Assembly (NCBI GenBank): GCA_003194525.1
Contig: NBIV01000241.1
Coordinates: 53,948 to 117,947, forward strand
Length of the DNA stretch: 64,000 nucleotides
From: Gracilariopsis chorda
Lineage: Eukaryota > Rhodophyta > Florideophyceae > Gracilariales > Gracilariaceae
Direction of reading: 5' to 3'
How positions within the stretch are numbered: position 1 is the first letter of the stretch; each line of letters begins with the position of its first letter. Below, in pieces: positions 53,797 to 62,835 of the stretch. A program made the position numbers and the translations under genes. The notes under the pieces are model-generated. The model saw only the letters and a list, made by a program, of their open reading frames with translations. It was not told the origin of the DNA and did not search any database.

Positions 53797-53831
53797 CGGT
53801 TTGACATTGGCTGGTCGGGATTTGCCAAGCC

Positions 53832-55529
53832 TTAGTCGAAAATCTGCTTGTGCTGTTGAATGATATCGGCGAGCTTCTTCGCTCCCTCGGCAGACATGCC
53901 GTTGGCACGTGCCTGCTCTACTCGAGTAGCGAGAGCGACTTCGAGATCTTCAGGCGAATCCTCTCCTAGGTCGATGTAAATGTTGCAATTGTCCAATTTG
54001 TCGTCTTTGGTACCTCCATGACTGTGGAACATGCTTCCAAAATCGAGGTTTCGACTTTGTAGCAGACGGTGGATGGAGCCACCCAATGCAGCATCAACAC
54101 GTTTATGCTTTTCCAAAAGGTCAGGTACATCAACAGACCCTTTGAAGCGTTCAGTGGCTGCGGCAAGCAAGACGGGGTTGTCAAGTCCCAGAGCTCTTAA
54201 GACATGTCGGCTTATCAACACGTGGCCAACCGGCTTATCGCTGACCAGCCACTCAACACCACGTAGCGATAGATGGGTTCCATGTCGGAGGCGAAGTAGA
54301 ACACTGGCTGTAACCTTGCGACTGCAAGGCAGAGACGGGGCAGACTTGTCGACCGTATCGTAGTGCGCAGTGCGCTCCAAATCGATAACAGTCAGATCGG
54401 GATTGGAAGTCAAGATCTGTGACAGTATGTGAGGCGGTAGAACGTTAGCGTCGGATCCTTGGTCTGCCATGACAGTTGTCTCTACAGCTCCATTGCAGAA
54501 GGTTGCAGAAGAGAGTGAGGAGTCATCCTCAACGTCTTGGGAACCGAGGTGTCCTACAGTCCCTTTCGATCTTTTAGATTCTCGATAAGCGGCTAAGAGG
54601 CGTTGCTTCTCTTCGGCGGAGGTTGTCTCGCACTCATTCAGATAATGTTTCTGATTACAGTTTTTGTTCAAGCAGTCCGAACGCCACCTTTTCTTGGAAA
54701 CCGGAATTGACATGGCGTGGTGGTCCCTATGCGAACGAAGAGCAACTTTTTTCTGATTTAACTTGCCCTTGTTCCGGTTACGCGAGCGGCAGCGACCTTC
54801 GGACGATTTAAAATCACCAGAATTTGGATTTGGAATGTCGATATCAGAGTCAGAGTTGTCAGACTCGTCAAAATTACTAGCAGCATCACGCCTGTCAAGT
54901 GCACGCGCTCCTTTGGCAGTCTCCCTCATAAACAACTGGTAGTCTTTCTTGAACTACTCCTTCCGATGTTTGAGCGTTAGCTTCATACGCTTGCGAAGTT
55001 GCAAATGACTGATCCTTCTTAGGATGCGCCCTATCGCCAATTTCGGTTGCATCTGTATGACCTTCGAGTAGCCAATTTCTTCCAGCTTCGTTGCGTACTG
55101 TAGACCCAATTGCCAAACTTGCATCTCCAATGTCTTTACGGATCTGTCCATGCATATCTTGCAGATACCCTTCTCAATTTGTGCCAAGTCATAGTCTTCC
55201 GGGTTGACCTTAGCACGCTCCTCAATAGAAGCTTTGAGGTGATCTTCCGTGATATCATCTACGGAAGACACATAAACCCATTGGGCGGAGACAAACATCT
55301 CCAGAACAGGATTCTGGATAGAATTTCGGTAAGAAGTAGCAGGAATAGTGGTGCCGTGCTCACTGCTCTTTTCGGTCACGCGGCGTTCGTATATCTCACG
55401 CTTCTGTTTGAATGAAAGAAATGCTTCGGTCGATATTCCCGTGAGCCTTAGAGCTTTTGAGCGTCTCAACAATTGTCTAACGGAATTGCGCCGAATCTCC
55501 CGAAGCATCTGTCCTTCTCGGCGCGGCAT
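53832..55529 (-). pseudogene. Element D gag and aspartic protease
   Basis: One frame runs from MPRREGQMLREIRRN (55529) to 53832 with an internal TAG at 54954-54956, after which the same frame continues (FKKDYQLFMRETAKG). The N-terminal part is helical and charged. A zinc-knuckle-like segment reads CLNKNCNQKHYLNEC. The protease active site is TVMADQGSDANVLPP, with DQG in place of the usual DSG/DTG. It leads directly to reverse transcriptase. Confidence 0.75.
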
Positions 55530-56099
55530 GATAGATTGATATCCTACACTTTAATGGCAACAAGCTCTTCGCGCGAAAGAGTAATTACTGTAACAACTTG
55601 TGTTATTCGCTAACGCGTAGGCGTGGATAGGTACTGTAGTTTCCCGTAGGGATTTAAAGAGAATGGTTGTGAAGGAGCGAAAGCAAAAAGAGGCAATGTC
55701 GCTCAGCACGAATGTCATCTGCGTGCGCGATGCCTTTACTCAGACCTGCTTAGTCTGTGGCTTAGTACTACACAGACATGAACTCGCCGCCCACGAAGTT
55801 GATCGGTCCTACAGTTGCAGTCCAAGTCCTATCCGGAAGACCGCATCAGGATAGAACCAGTTCCTCTGTTCGGAAGTTGTCCGAACAAGAGAAATTATCT
55901 GATTAAGGGCGCACTGCCGTGTGGTAAACAGAAATATTATTCTCTTTAGTGAACGGTAGTGATCTATCGAGCACATCAAAACAAGCTCACCCAGCCTAAG
56001 CGGGAGCTCAACTGCCCAGCTCACCTGCCATCCATACACGTACCACTAATGGGTAGCCACGTTATCGAGCTATCCCCGCTATTGCTGGTCTTATCCCAC
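55530..56099. other. Segment between elements D and C
   Basis: It lies upstream of D's gag on D's strand, so it may include D's 5' LTR and leader. No second copy of this sequence exists in the window to prove it, and no gene is seen. Element C's LTR begins at 56100. Confidence 0.4.
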
Positions 56100-57163
56100 T
56101 GTCGGTCGCTAATGTTGCGGAATGTGCCAGAAATTGCTGGACCACACGTGTAGAATGTTCCAGTAGTGTCTAGCACATTGCACGCTTTGTTGGCCGAGCA
56201 AAGACTACAGTATTTTAGTGCTGCTGGCGCAAATTGTCGCTTTATTATTGGTTAGTGTGCAGCTCCAGAGGTCTCTAGAAGCCAATGGAGTAACCTAGAC
56301 GCACACATGAGTAACTAGCAAGTAGAAATGCGTATTTGGCTCGTTTGTAGTGCCTCTAAACACTATAAAAAGAGGTTCTGAGCTTCGGACTTTGGTCTGA
56401 ACTCACCTCAACAATCGACCAACATCTAAGCCCCACCCCCTATCAACCTTCAGCCACTTCAACTATCATCAACAACCAGTGAGGCGTTCGCCACTGGATA
56501 AAGGGCTTCTAGTGAGGCGTATGCCGCTAGTTGTCCAATAGGGTGGGGACGTACCGTCGCTAAGACCGGTTGAAGCGCCTTAGGCGTGGACGGGAGACGG
56601 GTAGTGTGTACCAAAGGTGTTTCTGTCGTCTGTGAGCCCCACCGGAGCTTTGCTCGGATAACGGTGTCGGTCGAAAGACCTGGTGATTTCCGGACGGAAG
56701 TACTTGACGGGAAGCTATCCGCAGGCCGACGTGCCGTGCAACCTTTCCTGCAAAGGGCCAGCTTGGGTATAGAGTGAAAGCATATCCCGCCGTTAGTAGC
56801 TCTCCTCGGGAAGCCCTGTAAGGATTGTATGCGTCTGCTTCTGGTTAGTGCAGAGGTAGGTAGGCTGCAGAATCCACTTCACATCCGGAGTGTCTGACCG
56901 GAAGCCGAGGGTCTGACGCTTAGTGATCCTTGACATAATTCTTGGGTTGCGCGCCGTTTCAACAAAGAAGTTAAGAAGTTTTATTTGGGGATTGAGCCTC
57001 TTGCTCTCCTTAGTGTTGTTTTATTTCATCGAGTGGGTTTAGTTCTTTTGATCCCACTGTTTTCAACTTGTTTTGGGGCTTTTAGCTACGAAGAGCACCC
57101 TTTTGGCTTTTATTATTACAACTTTTTGGCCCCCTGCATCACCGTCTCGTGATGGCGCCCACA
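56100..57163 (+). repeat. 5' LTR of element C
   Basis: The LTR has 1,064 bases, TGTCGG to CCCACA, and matches 61778-62835 with about six substitutions and six one-base deletions. The match begins exactly at TGTCGG in both. A TATA box (TATAAAA, 56364-56370) is the likely promoter of the element's RNA. Confidence 0.92.
56364..56370 (+). promoter_or_regulatory. TATA box in the LTR of element C
   Basis: TATAAAA lies within the 5' LTR about 265 bases from its start. The same box is at 62042-62048 in the downstream LTR. RNA would start some 25-30 bases further on. Confidence 0.6.
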
Positions 57164-58216
57164 TGGTACTCTCGAGGAGGGAGCTCTTCTGACTCTAACG
57201 CTGCATTTACTTCTTATGACGGTTCTTCTATTGACGTCGTAAAGTTCTTCTTTTACTTTGAGAATGTTGCGATGAGAGGAAGGACTGACGAGGACATGGC
57301 ACTTGAGTTGCTTGGTTTCCTTGAGAACAAAGCGTTTGAGTTCTACTATGATTCTTATGCGGTTCATGGTTCACTTTCGGAAGAAGCAAAGGACTACCGC
57401 TCCGTTAAGCAAGCTTTCATCGATCGTTTTGGAAAAGCCGAGGAGCCTGAGGAAGATATACGCCTTGCAATATCTGCTAAACTGGATTATGCAGACTTGG
57501 TTGGTTCTTTGACCTATATGGACAACCTCTTCTTAAAGGCAGGATTCAACGCTAAGGCTAAGTTTGGTCTTTTGAAGAAAGCTGTAATGGAATACGCTGA
57601 TCTAGCCCAGTTCGTTGTTTTCCGTGGCGCTGATGATTATGATGAGTTGAAGGTTCAAGTGAAAGCCTTCGATGCTGCCCGGAAAGCAATGGAGAACTAC
57701 GTTTCATTAAGTACCCCACCTAAGCGTATTGTCCAAAACCACAGGTCTTCTGAAGAAACTACCTCTCATGCTCTGGAGTCTAAGGTCGACAAACTCTCTG
57801 AGCAGTTTGCTCAGCTGTCATTAATGGTTAAGAAGACACAGACGGAGCGTCGAGACTACGAAAAGGTTTGTTCATACTGCAAGAAGCCCGGACATTATGC
57901 TTCACAATGTGACTCTAATCCGCACCGAGATACGCGATGCCCGCGTTGTGGGAAAATTGGACACTCAGAGATCACTTGTTGGCGAAGAATCCGGCCCGAA
58001 GAGACCCGCAAAGTACGGGATGCCAATGAGGAATCTAAAGAGTCAGCATCTAATCTTCAGAAAGGATCCGACCCCGTATCAATTGTCACCGAAAACGCCG
58101 GGAATGCTGATGTAGTCGCCACAACCAAGAGAAGTGCTGACGGTGAAGCGTTGCCCAAACAGCGCCGTTCAGACGGTGGTGCACCCATCCCGCTTTTGCT
58201 CGATCCAACAAGATAA
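57149..58216 (+). CDS. Element C gag with two CCHC zinc knuckles
   Basis: This 355-residue particle protein has a helical capsid-like domain (about 20-200: VVKFFFYFENVAM, then LTYMDNLFLKAGF and the rest), a Ser/Thr-rich hinge, and two knuckles near 240-285, CSYCKKPGHYASQC and CPRCGKIGHSEITC. The first ATG is in the last bases of the LTR and the frame crosses the primer site; the next in-frame ATG after the primer site is about 25 codons further. The frame ends in TAA (58214-58216), but the protease follows in the same frame without a break. Confidence 0.9.
   Translation: MMAPTWYSRGGSSSDSNAAFTSYDGSSIDVVKFFFYFENVAMRGRTDEDMALELLGFLENKAFEFYYDSYAVHGSLSEEAKDYRSVKQAFIDRFGKAEEPEEDIRLAISAKLDYADLVGSLTYMDNLFLKAGFNAKAKFGLLKKAVMEYADLAQFVVFRGADDYDELKVQVKAFDAARKAMENYVSLSTPPKRIVQNHRSSEETTSHALESKVDKLSEQFAQLSLMVKKTQTERRDYEKVCSYCKKPGHYASQCDSNPHRDTRCPRCGKIGHSEITCWRRIRPEETRKVRDANEESKESASNLQKGSDPVSIVTENAGNADVVATTKRSADGEALPKQRRSDGGAPIPLLLDPTR
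57164..57180 (+). other. Candidate primer binding site of element C
   Basis: TGGTACTCTCGAGGAGG directly after the LTR is identical to the sites in A (17770) and C2 (62836). In C the gag frame runs across it. Confidence 0.7.
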
Positions 58217-59377
58217 GAAGAGAGAGTTCGGAGACCTAAGGTTCATGAACAGAAAGTCAAGAAGCCGAAACAGAGGAAGTCAAAGAAACAGAGTCTTCAA
58301 GACCATGCAAGCAAATATAACGTTCTCACTGAGCTCGCGAATGCCTCTTCCGGACTAACCTTTGGACAACTTATCAGAGGAGACGCAGATGATGCGAAGA
58401 AAGAGATTCGTAAGCTCATCGGTCGCAAAAGCAATGTTCGACGCCCTTTTGTTGGGCCAGTCGGTAAGCAGCCTAGACGTCTTAAGGCGGTCCCCGTTAT
58501 GATATATGGGACTGAGACTGAAGCTTTGCTCGACTCTGGAGCTGTTCCAAACCTTATGTCAACCAAGCTGTGTGACAGGCTAGCACTGGAACCCAAGCAT
58601 ACGAAGAAGAAGATAACTGTTGCCAATGGACAGAGCGCCGTGTGCAGAGGAATACTATACGATATCCCTATATCCTTCAGGGGCGTCTCCGTTCCATCAG
58701 ACTTTCTTGTTATTGATGGTCCGCCATTCGACATCATTGTGAGTTGTCCAACACTTGAATCGTTACAAGCCTGCCTTGACCTCGGAAATCAGCACGTGAA
58801 GATGAATATTGATGGAAAAAGAGTAACAATTGGCTTTGACTATGCTCGCGTCGAGATTTCAGACGAAGAGGGTTCCCAGACGGATAGCGACGACTTCACT
58901 TCAGATTCTGACGCCGCTATTGACTCTGATACTGCTTCTGAAAATGATGAACAACTCGTGGTTGCTCTAACAGAAAAGAACCATGGCGAGACTCCCGAAA
59001 TGATCCCGCAATTGGACATCACTACCGATGAGCAGCACGAGAAGTTACTCTTTTCAAAACTCTCGCACATTTCAGAGGATGAAAGAGACGACTTGGTTTC
59101 TTGTCTGAAGGACTCGAATGTAATCGCTTGGTCATTGAAAGACTTACGCCCAGCCGATGTGCCTGTTTCTCACTCTTTCGAGTTGACAATTGACAAACCA
59201 ATCTACTTCAGAGCCAGGAGGATGTCGCCGAAGCACAACGAGTTCGTACGAAAGGAGATTGATCTTCTTCTCGAAGCTGGTATCATTACCCCTTCAGCCT
59301 CTGCTTGGTCGTTTCCAATTGTCATTGCTCGAAGAAAGATGGAAGCGCAAGTTTTTGTGTCGATTACAGAGAGCTGA
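58217..59377 (+). pseudogene. Element C protease and start of reverse transcriptase
   Basis: The frame is that of gag, opened by the TAA at 58214. A basic linker (EERVRRPKVHEQKVKKPK) leads to the aspartic protease with ALLDSGAVPNLMS as active site and FDIIVSCPTLESL later. An acidic Ser/Asp stretch (about 58855-58950) and the start of reverse transcriptase (NVIAWSLKDLRPADVPVSH) follow. A one-base loss near 59335 throws the frame to a stop at 59375; the continuation is in the next frame. Confidence 0.88.
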
Positions 59378-61371
59378 ACAGAGTCATGAAAGCTGACCGC
59401 TGGCCTTTGCCACGCATGGAAGAGATCTTTGACGAACTTGGAGGTTGCTGTGTCTTCACTACGCTCGATCTGTTCTCTGGATACTGGCAAGTGAAGATGT
59501 CTGAGGATTGCAAAGAGATGACGACCTTTGTGTGCAGATACGGAACTTTCATGTTCGAAGTCATGCCATTTGGTCTCATGAATGCCCCTTCCACCTTTCA
59601 ACGGATGATGGATCATGTGCTAAGAGGACTTCCATTCGTTCGGGTTTACATTGATGACGTTTTCATATTCTCAAGAAGCCTCAGAGAGCACGTGATTCAC
59701 TTGAAGGCTGTGATTGGTCGGATTGCGAAGCATGGATTGAAGCTCAAACTGTCCAAATGTTTCTTTGCACTATCGGAGGTGTCTCTTTTAGGCCATGTCA
59801 TCAACGGAGATGGAGTGCACGTGGACCAGGAGAAGATTGCTAAGATCCAGGATGCCCCAATTCCTGCCACCACTACGGAACTACGATGTTTTCTGGGACT
59901 AGCCGGATACTATCGAAGGTTCATCAGAAACTTTGCTGAGACCTCCGCCGTGCTTCACAGTGCTACCTCGGGGAATAAAAAGCTGCGTTGGACCGGAGAG
60001 ATGCTAAAAGCTTTCCACGGTCCGAAGAAAAAGATGACTGAGCCTCCGGTACTTTCATTTCCAAACTTCGAGCAGCCTTTCATTGTGGAAACGGACGCCT
60101 CTAGTGTTTCACTCGGCGCAGTTCTCTATCAGAAAAAGGAAGATGGGAAAATACATCCTCTGCAGTTTGCCGGTCGTACTATGACCGCTGCGGAAAAGAA
60201 CTACTCGGCATGTGAAAGAGAAGCATTGGCAGTTATCTTTGCTCTCAAGAAGTTCAGATTGTATCTACTCTCGTCTGTTCCATTCAAGGTAATCACGGAC
60301 CATATGGCTTTACGATATGCATTTCAGAAGCGCGATATACATGGACGCTTAGCTCGCTGGCTAGACTTTCTGGCCGAGTATGACTTTGAAATAGTGTATC
60401 GCGCAGGCAAGGAGAATGGCGCAGCAGATTATCTGTCAAGGATAGTTCACGGAGACGAGGTCGAGCCGTTAGAAGATGAAGGCGACCTTGCTTGTATGGC
60501 TGTTGAGCCTGACGACTTCTCCGGTCTTGAACCATACTACGCAAACATTGCGCGCTTCTTCTGTGGTCTGCCTACATATGAGACTGATGCACGTCTCCGC
60601 CAAGCAATCCGACGAAATGCGAAGAAATTCCTGGTCTGGGAAGGAAAATTGTTCAGAAGGATGCCAAACGCACTGCGAGTTGTTCCTGTTATTGGTCGGC
60701 GACAGATCATTATCAAGTCATTTCATGATGAGATTGGACACTGGGATTTGAAGACTACAAGGAAGTTCATCACTGAGAGATACTGGTGGCCCACTATGCA
60801 TGAAGATATCGGCAACTACGTCAAGAGTTGTGACGAATGCCAGAGACTCGCACCACTACCAAGGTATTACAGCAACCTTCGGACTCCCATTTCCTCTCTC
60901 TTTGACGTCTTCTCGATTGATTTTGCAGGTCCTCTTCCGACTACCGAATCCGGAAACCGTTTCATTCTGGTTTGTGTTGAGCATTTGACTGGTTGGCCAC
61001 TTGCCGTAGCGACAAAATGGTCTACGTTACAGGAGGTCATAGACTTCGTGAGAAAAGAGATCATTGCCGTGTTTGGTTTCCCTCGTATCGTGGTGTCGGA
61101 CAATGCTACATGCTTCACTTCTAAGTCGCTCGTCTCATTCATGGAGGACCATGGTATCAAATGGAAAACGGTCTTGGCGTACGCCCCCATGTCCAATGGC
61201 CGAGCTGAAAGGATGGTTGGTACTCTGAAAAGAGCAATAGGAAAGAAAGTTCTGGATAATCGTTCAAGTTGGGACGAACACCTGCCTTCGGTTCTGTACG
61301 GATACCGGTGCAGACATCTTGCCAGTGGGATCTCTCCGTTCGAGTTGCTTTACGGCGTGAAACACGTATGA
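59305..61371 (+). pseudogene. Element C reverse transcriptase, RNase H and integrase
   Basis: This frame is open from 59305, but the element's own sequence joins it near 59337 (KKDGSASFCVDYRELNR). Reverse transcriptase has the catalytic YIDD at 59647-59658. RNase H has VETDASSVSLGAV, CEREALAV and the GRLARWLDFLAEYDFE tail. Integrase has the zinc-binding SFHDEIGHW and CDECQRL, then the catalytic residues in FSIDFAGPLPTT, VVSDNATCF and NGRAERMVG. All key residues are present. The frame is lost at 61357 by a one-base deletion (GTGAAACACG), ending at TGA 61369. Confidence 0.93.
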
Positions 61372-61733
61372 CCTCCGATGAAGGTGGTGTCGTGGCACGA
61401 GTTGGGGACTCCTCCGACCGGTTCCGCTCAGTGGAGCTGCTCGCATCAAGGTATCATAGAGCTAAACGTTCTGCTCTGAGGCCTTTGAAGGAAGTCGATG
61501 CAGTCTCCATTACGAAGTTTGAAGTCGATGATGTGGTCCTTGTGGCTCGTGGAAAGGCCCTGAACACTACCGTGAAATGGCCTGCTTTTTCCTCTAAGTA
61601 CTTTGGTCCATGTCGTGTGGTGAGGGCTCACCATCCAAGGTACACGTTGGTTTCTCCACACAACCGGTACACTCGCCATGGAATACACGCCCGTCGTTTG
61701 AAGAAGTATATTGCGCGCCCGATGGAAGGTTAG
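61372..61733 (+). pseudogene. Element C integrase C-terminal domain
   Basis: The frame continues the integrase after the shift near 61357 (RMTSDEGGVVARVGDSSDR). It carries a GPY/F-type module (FGPCRVVRAHHPRYTLVS, then GIHARRLKKYI). It ends in TAG 44 bases before the downstream LTR. There is no chromodomain, unlike in element B. Confidence 0.85.
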
Positions 61734-61761
61734 GTTTTCAGGTTGCCGCGGAGTGGCAACC

Positions 61762-61777
61762 CTTGAGGTTGGGGTTG
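61762..61777 (+). other. Candidate polypurine tract of element C
   Basis: A G-rich run (GAGGTTGGGGTT) lies immediately 5' of the LTR at 61778, where second-strand synthesis would be primed. It is interrupted by thymines, so the call is tentative. Confidence 0.5.
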
Positions 61778-62835
61778 TGTCGGTCGCTAATGTTGCGGAA
61801 TGTGCCAGGAATTGCTGGAACACACGTGTAGAATGTTCCAGTAGTGTCTAGCACATTGCACGCTTTGTTGGCCGAGCAAAGACTACAGTATTTTAGTGCT
61901 GCTGGCGCAAATTGTCGCTTTATTATTGGTTAGTGTGCAGCTCCAGAGGTCTCTAGAAGCCAATGGAGTAACCTAGACGCACACATGAGTAACTAGCAAG
62001 TAGAAATGCGTATTTGGCTCGTTTGTAGTGCCTCTAAACACTATAAAAAGAGGTTCTGAGCTTCGGACTTTGGTCTGAACTCACCTCAACAATCGACCAA
62101 CATCTAAGCCCCACCCCTATCAACCTTCAGCCACTTCAACTATCATCAACAACCAGTGAGGCGTTCGCCACTGGATAAAGGGCTTCTAGTGAGGCGTATG
62201 CCGCTAGTTGTCCAATAGGGTGGGGACGTACCGTCGCTAAGACCGGTTGAAGCGCCTTAGGCGTGACGGAGACGGGTAGTGTGTACCAAAGGTGTTTCTG
62301 TCGTCTGTGAGCCCCACCGGAGCTTTGCTCGGATAACGGTGTCGGTCGAAAGACCTGGTGATTTCCGGACGGAAGTACTTGACGGGAAGCTATCCGCAGG
62401 CGACGTGCCGTGCAACCTTTCCTGCAAAGGGCCAGCTTGGGTATAGAGTGAAAGCATATCCCGCCGTTAGTAGCTCTCCTCGGGAAGCCCTGTAAGGATT
62501 GTATGCGCCTGCTTCTGGTTATTGCAGAGGTAGGTAGGCTGCAGAATCCACTTCACATCCGGAGTGTCTGACCGGAAGCCGAGGTCTGACGCTTAGTGAT
62601 CCTTGACATAATTCTTGGGTTGCGCGCCGTTTCAACAAAGAAGTTAAGAAGTTTTATTTGGGGATTGAGCCTCTTGCTCTCCTTAGTGTTGTTTTATTTC
62701 ATCGAGTGGGTTTACTTCTTTTGATCCCACTGTTTTCAACTTGTTTTGGGTCTTTTAGCTACGAAGAGCACCCTTTTGGCTTTTATTATTACAACTTTTT
62801 GGCCCCTGCATCACCGTCTCGTGATGGCGCCCACA
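61778..62835 (+). repeat. LTR shared by elements C and C2
   Basis: The 1,058 bases are nearly identical to 56100-57163. It is both the 3' LTR of C and the 5' LTR of C2, since internal sequence with a primer site and gag follows directly at 62836. The length difference of six equals the number of one-base losses I counted, all in short runs of C or G. Confidence 0.9.

Larger units (their letters stand above)
51610..55529 (-). mobile_element. Element D: 3'-truncated Ty3/gypsy element of a separate lineage
   Basis: Gag, protease, reverse transcriptase, RNase H and integrase are present in that order on the - strand. They are nearly collinear: one single-base shift near 53835 and three in-frame stops. 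The integrase is cut right after its catalytic glutamate (NGTVERV, near 51650). LTRs are not identified; the 5' one should lie in 55530-56099. Its proteins do not align closely with A, B or C. Confidence 0.85.
56100..61777 (+). mobile_element. Element C: nearly intact Ty3/gypsy retrotransposon (shares its 3' LTR with C2)
   Basis: The order is 5' LTR (56100-57163), primer site, gag, protease, reverse transcriptase, RNase H, integrase, purine-rich tract and then an LTR at 61778-62835. Coding damage amounts to two one-base losses (near 59335 and 61357) plus the TAA between gag and pol. Catalytic motifs are all present. It is a younger member of the family of element A, without a chromodomain. 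Confidence 0.93.

Noticed and set aside
56586-56777. Short frames inside the LTR of element C
   Set aside because: They lie wholly in the LTR, and the same region in the second LTR copy is disrupted by one-base losses.
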